A DNA stretch of 20,556 nucleotides from SOIA01 sp050116035 (GTDB taxonomy: Bacteria > Acidobacteriota > Aminicenantia > Aminicenantales > Aminicenantaceae), in assembly GCA_050116035.1 (NCBI GenBank), contig JASFPJ010000014.1, forward strand, positions 1-20,556, given 5' to 3'. The notes beneath the pieces are model-generated. The model worked only from the letters and a program-made list of their open reading frames with translations, searched no databases and was not told the origin of the DNA. Position 1 is the stretch's first letter. Each line of letters begins with the position of its first letter. Positions 13,969 through 20,556 of the stretch are shown in pieces. A program made the position numbers and the translations under genes.

Positions 13969-14806
13969 ATTTTCTGACAATCCTTTTGAGGGCTTCGAGT
14001 ATGATTTCAGGCTTGTCATCCCTTTTATAAGGCCATTTTTTTCGGCTTTCGCGGACTTCGTCCAGGTTGATTTCGGAAAAAAGGAAATCCTGGTCGACAT
14101 AAGCGGCCCGGGCAACCATCTCTCCTGCCGGATTGTATATGAATGATCCGCCCGCAAAGTGTTTTCCGTCTTCAAACCCGACTCTATTGCAGTAAATCAG
14201 GAACACCGTAGAGAAGCGGGAAATTGTTTCTCCCATAATCTCCCACATGCGGCTTGTTTCGTACGCCTCCTCTTTTGCGGTTCCTCGCCCTGGCGCCGCA
14301 CTGATCACGATAATGATTTCCGCTCCACCTGCGAAAAGCAGGTAGCTGGCTCCATAGCTGAGGAAGTCTCTGCAAATCATCATTCCTGTCTTTCCAAACG
14401 GGGAGGGAAAGATGTGGAAGTTTTTGCCCTGTGCATAAAATCTCGCTTCATCGAACATCCCGAATGTGGGAAGAAAGACTTTTCTGTGGATATGGAGAAT
14501 TTTCCCTTTGGATAAAAAAGCGGCGGAGTTATAAAAAAGTCCTTTTTCCATTTCTTCCACGAATCCAACGACAAGGGATATCTCACGGCTCGCCGCTTTG
14601 AGCTCCTTGAAAATCGGGTTTTTGCCGGGCGTAAGAGACACCTCATCAACCATATCCATAAGAGTGTAACCGGTAAGGCTGAGTTCAGGAAAGATCAGAA
14701 GGTCAGCCTTTTTCTTTTTGGCTTTTTCGATAGACTGGAAATGAAGGTCAAGGTTTTTTCTCAAATTTCCCAAATGGGGAGAGATTTGAGCCAGGGCGAC
14801 TTTCAT
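13958..14806 (-). CDS. Nitrilase-superfamily amidohydrolase, likely glutaminase partner of NadE
   Basis: A 282-residue protein of the carbon-nitrogen hydrolase superfamily. The catalytic triad is visible: E41 in LIFPELSLTGY, K109 in HRKVFLPTFGMFDE, and C145 in MMICRDFLS. The LPTFGMFDE-x-R-x-x-x-x-G segment is like that of the glutaminase domain of two-domain NadE (LPNYGVFDE). With the 11-bp overlap with nadE, this argues that it hydrolyses glutamine and feeds ammonia to NadE. A general amidase is the alternative. ATG 14806 gives a typical MKVALAQISPHLG start. The Shine-Dalgarno is weak. It is first in the operon. Confidence 0.85.
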   Translation of the reverse strand: MKVALAQISPHLGNLRKNLDLHFQSIEKAKKKKADLLIFPELSLTGYTLMDMVDEVSLTPGKNPIFKELKAASREISLVVGFVEEMEKGLFYNSAAFLSKGKILHIHRKVFLPTFGMFDEARFYAQGKNFHIFPSPFGKTGMMICRDFLSYGASYLLFAGGAEIIIVISAAPGRGTAKEEAYETSRMWEIMGETISRFSTVFLIYCNRVGFEDGKHFAGGSFIYNPAGEMVARAAYVDQDFLFSEINLDEVRESRKKWPYKRDDKPEIILEALKRIVRKYED

Positions 14807-14852
14807 CGAGGAAAAGTTACCACAATTTCACTGGCTTTTCAAACAGCATTAA

Positions 14853-14943
14853 GGGGACGTTCTCAAAGCTCCCAAGTTCTATCTTGTCCTGTTGGTCTCT
14901 TATATGTTATCTGGACTAAAGGTATCCCCACTGGAACGTCCCC
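14853..14943. repeat. Palindromic intergenic element, copy B
   Basis: The perfect 10-bp termini are GGGGACGTTC (14853-14862) and GAACGTCCCC (14934-14943), enclosing 71 bp of non-coding sequence. Read as reverse complement, the right end continues as GTGGGG and ACCT, matching the left arm of the element at 12179. If the promoter at 14948-14977 is real, the element lies in the 5' leader of the nitrilase-nadE-rsmI mRNA. Confidence 0.7.
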
Positions 14944-14947
14944 AAAG

Positions 14948-14977
14948 ACTATAAACATAGATAGTCAGATAAAACAA
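14948..14977 (-). promoter_or_regulatory. Possible promoter of nitrilase-nadE-rsmI operon
   Basis: On the minus strand TTGTTT (14977-14972) and TATAGT (14953-14948) are 18 bp apart. The -10 is good and the -35 is weak. Initiation would fall at ~14941, at the edge of the palindromic element. Confidence 0.35.
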
Positions 14978-15045
14978 GAGAGAGTTGTCTGCCGGTGACA
15001 GGTGGGTACTGAGAATTTTTTTTAGTTCAATTCTTGTAATTTTTT

Positions 15046-15074
15046 TTGCATTGTGATTTTATTTTAATGATAAT
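15046..15074 (+). promoter_or_regulatory. Putative promoter of the DUF4388-J-TPR gene
   Basis: TTGCAT (15046-15051) and GATAAT (15069-15074) are spaced by 17 bp, preceded by an A/T-rich stretch. Initiation near 15081 would leave a leader of only ~9 nt, consistent with the lack of a Shine-Dalgarno before ATG 15090. Confidence 0.5.
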
Positions 15075-15089
15075 ATTACCTATTCCCAA

Positions 15090-16667
15090 ATGGAACACAT
15101 CGGATATTACCTCAGAGACATTCATTTCAAAAAAAAGAACGGGTGTCTTGTCTATAAACAGAAAGGACTCCAGAAATACCTCTTCTTCCAGAAGGGAATA
15201 TTAGTCATGGTCAAAACCACCCAGCCTCTGGAGCTTCTCGGAGAGATATTGCTTAAACTGGGGAAGATTTCTGTTGAAACCTTCAGCACAATCGACCAGT
15301 ACATCGACCCGACTCAGAGCATCGGAAAAACACTGATCAAAGAAGGCCTTCTCACCAAGAAAGATTTGAATGATGGCCTGATGTTCCAGATGAGAGAAGT
15401 CACCTTGAACATTTTTCCGCTTTTTGGCGGAAAATACGAGTTTCAAGTGAGGAATGATCTCAGCAAGAAAAGATTCGAATACAAAATGGATGTCCCTGAC
15501 TTGATCGAGGAAGGCATCAGGCGGATGGACTACAATCCTGAATTGGAAAAGTATTTGAAGACGAAAATTCCATTTTACAAGAAAACTGATAGTTTGGGCC
15601 GCTTGACAACAGAAGAAAAGGAGTTGTTACGCACAATTGATGGGAATACTTCGGCTGTAAAGCTTTTTCATTCGTTAGGCTTTTCTCCAGAGTACTACTG
15701 GAAAAGCCTTTATCTCTTTTATTGTTTGGAACTCGTCGATGTCAAAGAGGCTAAAATCGAGGGAGAAGTTCCATCAAAGGAAAAAAAGCCGACAAAACCT
15801 GTCCCCCCGAAAAAGAAGAAAGCCAAAAAGGTTTCTGAGCCGGCCAAGGTGATTGAGAAAAAAGAGAAAGTCCTGGAAGAAGAGAAAGAAGAAAAGGTGA
15901 CCGTTGAAGAGGAAAAAAAGGAGCCAGAGGTTCTTGATGATGAGACAAAGAAGAAGATCGCTGATCTGGAAAAATTAAGCCAACAAATCGAGTCCATGAA
16001 TTATTATCAAATTTTAAATATTACCAGAGATGCCTCTCATAAAGAGATAAAAAACTCCTACTTTGAAATGGCGCGCAAGTATCATCCAGACCGTTTCGAT
16101 CGAGAGCTTCCCCAAGACTCAAGAGATTTGATTGAAGAAGTGTTTGGGCATATCACCAGAGCTTTCCAGACTCTCAACAATGAGAAGGAAAAGCAGGATT
16201 ATGATGCCAAGTTGGATGAACCGGAGGAGGTGGATCGGAAGACGTTGGAACAGAAAGCCGATGGTAAATTCCGGCAGGGAAAAGGCCTGTACAATCGGGG
16301 AAAATATGAGGAAGCTTTGGTTTATTTTGAGGAAGCGATTCGGATAAAGAGCAATAAATCGAATTATTTCTTGTTTCTCGCAAAAACTGAGTCTGAAGTT
16401 CCCTCCTTTAACGAGAAAGCAGAAGAGGACTTCCACAAGGCCATTGAAATAGAGCCCTGGAATGCGGAACTCTTTGTTGCTTTGGGCGAATTTTATAACA
16501 AGGAGGGACTTTCTGTTAAAGCAAAGAAACAATTCAAAAAAGCTCTGGATATAGACCCCGAACATGAGATGGCTCGAAAAGCTTTGGGTTTAATAGAAAC
16601 TCCCAAAAAGAAAAAAGGATTGAAGGGAGTGCTCTCCTTAAAGAAGAAGAAAAAGAAAAAAACCTAA
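15090..16667 (+). CDS. DUF4388 (PATAN)-like / J-domain / TPR protein
   Basis: A 525-residue cytoplasmic protein with no signal peptide. Residues 1-~125 resemble the DUF4388/PATAN module (GYYLRDIHFKKKNGCLVYK, LFFQKGILVMVK, then the LGEILLKLGKIS and IGKTLIKEGLLTKKDL type helices). Residues ~185-225 look like the winged-helix segment that often follows it. Residues ~228-295 are a K/E/P-rich, probably disordered linker. Residues ~302-372 are a J domain with HPD at 332-334 (NYYQILNIT, then KYHPDRFD). Residues ~388-505 are three or so TPR units (GKYEEALVYFEEAI, AEEDFHKAIEI, SVKAKKQFKKALDI). A lysine-only tail follows. J domains recruit DnaK, so this may be a DnaK co-chaperone targeted by PATAN and TPR modules. 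Its stop overlaps the ligA stop by 4 nt. Confidence 0.85.
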   Translation: MEHIGYYLRDIHFKKKNGCLVYKQKGLQKYLFFQKGILVMVKTTQPLELLGEILLKLGKISVETFSTIDQYIDPTQSIGKTLIKEGLLTKKDLNDGLMFQMREVTLNIFPLFGGKYEFQVRNDLSKKRFEYKMDVPDLIEEGIRRMDYNPELEKYLKTKIPFYKKTDSLGRLTTEEKELLRTIDGNTSAVKLFHSLGFSPEYYWKSLYLFYCLELVDVKEAKIEGEVPSKEKKPTKPVPPKKKKAKKVSEPAKVIEKKEKVLEEEKEEKVTVEEEKKEPEVLDDETKKKIADLEKLSQQIESMNYYQILNITRDASHKEIKNSYFEMARKYHPDRFDRELPQDSRDLIEEVFGHITRAFQTLNNEKEKQDYDAKLDEPEEVDRKTLEQKADGKFRQGKGLYNRGKYEEALVYFEEAIRIKSNKSNYFLFLAKTESEVPSFNEKAEEDFHKAIEIEPWNAELFVALGEFYNKEGLSVKAKKQFKKALDIDPEHEMARKALGLIETPKKKKGLKGVLSLKKKKKKKT

Positions 16668-18676
16668 CCTTTCCCAACAAGCTTTGAGAATTCTTTTTCC
16701 CCGAGTGTTGGAATTCCCAGTTTTTGAGCCTTTTCGAGCTTCGAGCCAGGAGATTCGCCCACCACTACATAAGTCGTTTGACGACTGACTGTGGAAGTCA
16801 CAGCCCCTCCCAGGTGTTCGATGGCGTCTGCCGCTTCCTCTCTTGTCAAATCAGAGAGCTTGCCCGTGAGAACAAAAGTCTGTCCAGCCAGGGGCTGTTC
16901 ACGCGGTCTTGCTTTTTTTGGAGATGAGAATCTTAAGCCCGCTTGCTTTAGCTTATTCAAGAGTTCGACGTTTTCAGGTTGCCTAAAGAAGAAAACCACG
17001 CTCTCAGCCACTTTAGGCCCAACGTCTTCAACTCGAACAAGTTCTTCCGAAGTTGCTTTGGAAATAATCGTTAGGTCTTTGAAATAGGAAGCTAAGGCTT
17101 GGGCAGTCCGTTCTCCCACGAATCTTATTCCGAGAGCGAAAATCAGCCGGGGCAGGTCTATCTTTTTTGATTCTTGGATTTCGTTCAACAGATTTTGAGA
17201 GCTTTTCGAGCCCATCCTTTCTAGTGTTTCCAGGTCTTCGAGCTTCAATGAGTAGAGGCCGGGGAGAGCCTTTACGAGGTTCTTTTCCAGGAGTTGGTCG
17301 ACCAAAGCCTCTCCCAAGCCTTCGATGTTCATGGCCCGGCGTGAGGCGAAATGCAGAAGAGATTCTCTCAGTTTGGCCGGGCAGGAGGGATTCTCACAGC
17401 GAGAAATCGCCTCGCCTTCCGGTCTGAAGATTGATGATTGACAGACAGGACATTTTGATGGAAAAACAAACGGGATTTCTTTTCCCGTGCGTCTCTCTTT
17501 CATCACGGAAACGACCTTAGGGATAACATCTCCGCTTCGTTCGATGAGAACGTAATCTCCTTTTCTTATGTCTTTTCTTTTAATTTCATCTTCGTTATGA
17601 AGAGTCGAACGGCTGATTGTGATTCCAGAGAGTTTCACGGGTTCAAGTATGGCGACGGGAGTGAGGGCCCCTGTCCTTCCGACCTGAATCTTGATATCTT
17701 TAATCTGTGTCGTGGCCTGTCTGGCTGGAAATTTGAATGAGATAGACCATCTGGGAAACTTGGCCGTACTTCCAAGACTGCTTTGTTGTCTGGTGGAGTC
17801 GACCTTGACCACGACACCGTCGACATCATAATCCATGTTGTCTCTCTTTTCACTCCATTCTTTCCAGAAGGAGAGAACTTCTTTGAGAGAGGAACAGTGT
17901 CTGGAGTGGGGATTGATTTTAAAGCCCAGTTCTTTAAGTTTCTGAAGGCTTTGCCATTGACTTTTCGGCTCTATCCCTTCTGTGTAGATAGAGTAGAGGA
18001 ACACATCCAGATGTCTCGAAGCGACTTCTTTTGGATCGAGGAGCCGGAGAGAACCGGCCGCCGCGTTCCTGGGATTGGCAAAGAGCGGTTCCTCTTTTTG
18101 GGAACGGTCTTTGTTTATTTTCTGGAAGGATTGAAAAGGAAGAAAAACTTCTCCCCTGACTTCTACATCATGGTTTTCCTTGATCAGGAGTGGTAGACTC
18201 TTGATCGTTTTGACGTTGAGGGTTACATCATCCCCTCTGAATCCGTCTCCCCGTGTCACAGCCTGAGAAAAGTGGCCATCGCGATAAATAACAGATATGC
18301 CTAAACCATCTATCTTGAGTTCAGTCACGTATTCGATTTTTTCATCGGGAATGATTTTCTTTATTCTGTCTTCAAAGTCCTTCAGCTCTTCAAAGCTGTA
18401 GCAGTTATCCAGGCTGAGCATGGGCGTGCGGTGTTCTACAGAGGCGAATCCAGAGATTGGCTGCTCACCAACTCTTTGCGTGGGAGATTCAGGCGTGACC
18501 AATTCGGGAAACCGTTTTTCGAGTTCCTCAAGCTCTTTCACGAGCTTATCGAATTCGAAATCGGAGATTTGAGGGTCGTTGTCGACGTAATATTTTTTTT
18601 CGTGATAGGTGATTTCTTTTCTTAATTTTTCAATCTTTTGTTCCGCTTGCTTGAAGGAAAGAGGTTTGCTGCTCAT
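16664..18676 (-). CDS. ligA: NAD+-dependent DNA ligase LigA
   Basis: A 670-residue replicative ligase of standard length. Domain Ia (1-~70, ITYHEKKYYVDNDPQISDFEFDKL) binds the NMN half of NAD; it has EFD where EYD is usual. The adenylation domain has the lysine nucleophile K121 in TELKIDGLG, with further motifs RGEVFLP, NPRNAAAGSLR and VDGVVVKVD. The OB fold contains GRTGALTPVA. A four-cysteine zinc finger (CPVC, then CENPSC) is followed by helix-hairpin-helix repeats and a C-terminal BRCT domain (LAGQTFVLTGKLSDLTREEA onward). ATG 18676 has no Shine-Dalgarno. A palindromic element lies 33 bp upstream, inside the putative leader. It converges on the DUF4388-J-TPR gene with a 4-nt stop overlap. 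Confidence 0.97.
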   Translation of the reverse strand: MSSKPLSFKQAEQKIEKLRKEITYHEKKYYVDNDPQISDFEFDKLVKELEELEKRFPELVTPESPTQRVGEQPISGFASVEHRTPMLSLDNCYSFEELKDFEDRIKKIIPDEKIEYVTELKIDGLGISVIYRDGHFSQAVTRGDGFRGDDVTLNVKTIKSLPLLIKENHDVEVRGEVFLPFQSFQKINKDRSQKEEPLFANPRNAAAGSLRLLDPKEVASRHLDVFLYSIYTEGIEPKSQWQSLQKLKELGFKINPHSRHCSSLKEVLSFWKEWSEKRDNMDYDVDGVVVKVDSTRQQSSLGSTAKFPRWSISFKFPARQATTQIKDIKIQVGRTGALTPVAILEPVKLSGITISRSTLHNEDEIKRKDIRKGDYVLIERSGDVIPKVVSVMKERRTGKEIPFVFPSKCPVCQSSIFRPEGEAISRCENPSCPAKLRESLLHFASRRAMNIEGLGEALVDQLLEKNLVKALPGLYSLKLEDLETLERMGSKSSQNLLNEIQESKKIDLPRLIFALGIRFVGERTAQALASYFKDLTIISKATSEELVRVEDVGPKVAESVVFFFRQPENVELLNKLKQAGLRFSSPKKARPREQPLAGQTFVLTGKLSDLTREEAADAIEHLGGAVTSTVSRQTTYVVVGESPGSKLEKAQKLGIPTLGEKEFSKLVGKG

Positions 18677-18709
18677 GTTACACTGAATGAGGTTCTAAGA
18701 AAAAGGATA

Positions 18710-18817
18710 AAAAAGGGGACAGGCCCATTTTTTCAGGGACTGTCCCTTTCAGTCCTTTTGTTAAGGAAGATAGGGGCTGTCCCTTTTCTCGAAAAAAAAG
18801 AGGCCTGTCCCCTTTTT
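18710..18817. repeat. Palindromic intergenic element, copy C
   Basis: The perfect 16-bp terminal inverted repeats are AAAAAGGGGACAGGCC (18710-18725) and its complement (18802-18817). Inside are two more palindromic words: AGGGACTGTCCCT near 18735 and GGGGCTGTCCC near 18773. The AGGGACAGTCCCT-type core is shared with the element at 12179. The sequence is non-coding; a minus-strand frame passing through it has no ribosome binding site. Confidence 0.75.
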
Positions 18818-18920
18818 CTTCATGGCTCCCTTTGAGGGTCGCTTCTTCCATTCCAGTGAATTTCACGCACTTTATCTGGAGGAGAACCGGCTGGCCTATC
18901 TCCAGAGTGAGTCTATGAGG

Positions 18921-18949
18921 ATAATATAACAGGAACGGGAAAAGTTCAA
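18921..18949 (-). promoter_or_regulatory. Putative ligA promoter
   Basis: On the minus strand TTGAAC (18949-18944), 17 bp, then TATTAT (18926-18921). Initiation near 18914 would give a leader of ~240 nt that carries the whole palindromic element at 18710-18817. Confidence 0.5.
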
Positions 18950-18956
18950 TTGACAA

Positions 18957-19077
18957 TTCATGGTTGAAAATCAGGAGTAATCAATGGGGATAAGTCTTGA
19001 TTTTCTGCTGTCAGGAAGGATTGGGTTCTGGCTTTAAGGAAGGGCTTCTTTCGAATCCAGGCGGAGCTCAGTGAATC
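18957..19077. other. Intergenic, weak inverted repeat only
   Basis: An 8-bp inverted repeat, GAAAATCA (18966-18973) and TGATTTTC (18998-19005), lies downstream of the TPR gene. It is AT-rich with a 24-nt loop, so it is at best a weak terminator. Nothing else is seen. Confidence 0.3.
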
Positions 19078-20268
19078 CTATCTGACACCGAGTCTACGCT
19101 TGGATTCGTCGATGAGTTTATTGAATTTATCTAACGCGGCTTTCTGCTTGGCCAAGAGTCCTTCAATTTCTTTTTGCAAGGCTTCGATATCCTGCTCCAT
19201 GATTCTCATCATTCTTTTGTCTACATCGGATAGCTCATCATCTTCTTTATCCCCGAATCTCGTGTTATACTCCTTGGTTTGTTCCTCGAGCTCTTTATTC
19301 TTTTTCTGGATGTCTCTGACTGTCTCGTTGTATTTGAGGTCTTTATTGAAAGTGAAGAATAAGGATTCAGCGAGCTGCATGGCTTTTTGCGAGTTGGGAG
19401 GAGAGAGAAAACTGGCATCGAGCAAATATTTGATGGCTTCTGGAGAGACAGATGAGTCTCTCTCGGATTTGCCAGCGAGTATGATTCCGATGTTGAATGC
19501 CACATCACCGGTTTTTTGTTGGGCATAAGCCTGTTTATAGTATCTCAGAGCGTCATCTTTTTTCCCGTTTCTATGAAGGGTTTTGGCATACAAGTAGACA
19601 CTGGGATAATCTTTTAAAGCCGTGGCCGTGATCTTGAAGGCTTTTTCAGCATCTTTATAGAATTTATAATCATAAAGAGTTTTTCCGACTTTCTTCAAAG
19701 CCGCTGCAATTTGAGGGTCTTTTAACATGTTATAGGAATTTATATAAGATTCTAAAGCTCCTCTTGGGTCTCTTCCCTTATCCAAGGCTGTTCCGTGAGT
19801 GAAATAGGCGGCCCCCATGAACTGATCCCATTGTGCGGGGGAAGCGCCGGAACCCTCTTTATCTCTATTGGATTTAGCGAGTTGGATGATTTGCTGAGAA
19901 TAACTTTTAGCCTTTTCTAGATTCTGACCGCGTTGGCTATAGATAGTGGCGATGTTCATTAAGACTCTGCAGTGCGTGAAATTATCCAGCCCACTAAAAG
20001 TCAACGCTTTTTCTCCGTATTCGACGAGCTCTTCGGCAGTTTTCCCCGGGTAGGGATACACACATAATTCAGCATACGCATATTTTTCATACTGGTTTCC
20101 TTTTCCTTGGTTTGCTTTTAACCATTGCTTGAGGAGTTTGGCTTTCTGAGCGGGATTCTGCTCCGACATCGCTTGGATGTAATCTTGATCTGGATCACCG
20201 GTTTGAGCGGATAAAGTGACAAAAGTAAAAAGAATAAGCGTCAATGTTGTCAAAGCTGTTTTTCTCAT
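19078..20268 (-). CDS. Secreted TPR protein with C-terminal coiled coil
   Basis: A 396-residue protein. I start at ATG 20268, which has GAGGT 6 nt upstream and gives a clean signal peptide (MRKTALTTLTLILFTFVTLSAQ). The longer frame adds 51 residues that precede the mapped promoter. The mature protein is a series of TPR-like helical hairpins (for example ELVEYGEKALTFSGL, NLEKAKSYSQQII, YKDAEKAFKITATAL, DDALRYYKQAYAQQ) up to about residue 320. A charged coiled coil (KKNKELEEQTKEYN, EQDIEALQKEIEGLLAKQKAAL) runs to the C-terminus. It is probably a periplasmic or lipid-free envelope scaffold. I assign no specific function. It is a single-gene unit. Confidence 0.82.
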   Translation of the reverse strand: MRKTALTTLTLILFTFVTLSAQTGDPDQDYIQAMSEQNPAQKAKLLKQWLKANQGKGNQYEKYAYAELCVYPYPGKTAEELVEYGEKALTFSGLDNFTHCRVLMNIATIYSQRGQNLEKAKSYSQQIIQLAKSNRDKEGSGASPAQWDQFMGAAYFTHGTALDKGRDPRGALESYINSYNMLKDPQIAAALKKVGKTLYDYKFYKDAEKAFKITATALKDYPSVYLYAKTLHRNGKKDDALRYYKQAYAQQKTGDVAFNIGIILAGKSERDSSVSPEAIKYLLDASFLSPPNSQKAMQLAESLFFTFNKDLKYNETVRDIQKKNKELEEQTKEYNTRFGDKEDDELSDVDKRMMRIMEQDIEALQKEIEGLLAKQKAALDKFNKLIDESKRRLGVR

Positions 20269-20292
20269 TTTTTTACCTCGCTGAAGAGATGC

Positions 20293-20321
20293 ATGATAGC
20301 TTTCGTTGGTTAAAATGTCAA
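20293..20321 (-). promoter_or_regulatory. Promoter of the secreted TPR gene
   Basis: On the minus strand TTGACA (20321-20316), exactly 17 bp, then TATCAT (20298-20293). Initiation near 20286 leaves an 18-nt leader with GAGGT before ATG 20268. This also rules out the longer upstream frame as the start. Confidence 0.7.
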
Positions 20322-20409
20322 TTGGTCTGGTTTCGGGCACTCTTAAACGTGCATCCAACTCATATATTAGCAAAATCTGTGCCAAATTGGAAGAATTTGT
20401 GGTCAAAGA

Positions 20410-20450
20410 AGACGGGGGCAAAGACGGGGTCAGAGCTCGACACTAGACAT
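20410..20450. repeat. Repeat fragment related to the 9713-9835 element
   Basis: AGACGGGGGCA and AGACGGGGTCA form a 12-bp-period direct repeat at 20410-20432. They lead into AGAGCTCGACACTAGACAT, which matches AGGGCTCGACATTCGACTT at 9722-9740 at 15 of 19 positions. The rest of the window to 20556 shows no gene. Confidence 0.45.
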
Positions 20451-20556
20451 TTGAACATCACCATCCAATCATTTGGAGAAGCCTATCGCCCTTTAATTTT
20501 GACATTCAATCGGGATCAGGAATTGTGCCGGGGAACTCGGAAAGACAAAGATAGAT

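Noticed and set aside
13969..14175. 69-residue N-terminal extension of NadE
   Set aside because: It only shadows the nitrilase gene; the family N-terminus fits ATG 13968.
18678..18956. 92-codon minus-strand frame ending 1 nt before ligA
   Set aside because: It lacks a ribosome binding site, starts upstream of the putative promoter's start site, and its residues are the translation of the palindromic element.

Overview
The window looks like a chromosomal stretch of a Gram-negative, free-living bacterium of moderate G+C content. An Oar-like TonB-dependent receptor with an N-terminal carboxypeptidase-regulatory domain, several secreted TPR proteins and a DUF4388 (PATAN)-like protein, together with the gene order, fit the Acidobacteriota/Candidatus Aminicenantes area. 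That placement is an inference from gene content; there is no rRNA or other lineage marker here.

Layout. (1) 1-2254, plus strand: the 3' end of one gene, a secreted protein of unknown function, and a secreted CarboxypepD_reg-TPR protein, closely spaced or overlapping like an operon. (2) 2645-5770, minus strand: a 1041-residue TonB-dependent receptor with a TTG start, a strong intrinsic terminator, and a leader containing three dyad symmetries. (3) 5771-6775: an AT-rich gene-poor stretch ending in a minus-strand tRNA-Val(UAC), which is divergent from the next operon. (4) 6776-11500, plus strand: rplU, rpmA, obgE and a nadD-rsfS gene fusion, then, after a palindromic repeat and a new promoter, rlmH, a dksA-type gene and a comF-type gene. 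This is a ribosome-assembly and translation cluster with a NAD biosynthesis step embedded in it. (5) 11585-12055, minus strand: a small heat-shock protein whose promoter carries a 15-bp direct repeat. (6) 12451-14806, minus strand: an operon for a nitrilase-family amidotransferase, nadE (a split glutamine-dependent NAD synthetase) and rsmI. (7) 15090-16667, plus strand: a DUF4388-like/J-domain/TPR protein, converging on ligA (16664-18676, minus), the two stop codons overlapping. (8) 19078-20268, minus strand: a secreted TPR protein with a coiled-coil C-terminus.

How the genes fit together. rplU, rpmA, obgE, rsfS, rlmH and rsmI all act on the ribosome. nadD and the split nadE make NAD, and LigA consumes it. 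The TonB receptor and the secreted TPR or CarboxypepD_reg proteins are envelope functions.

I see no CRISPR array, prophage, intact transposon, toxin-antitoxin pair or defence island, and nothing that amounts to a clear new multi-gene system. The items most worth following up are the nadD-rsfS fusion, the split and overlapping NAD synthetase genes, the DUF4388-J-TPR protein, a family of roughly 90-120 bp palindromic elements in three intergenic regions, the operator-like repeat in the hsp20 promoter, and the lysine-rich tail on ribosomal protein bL21.
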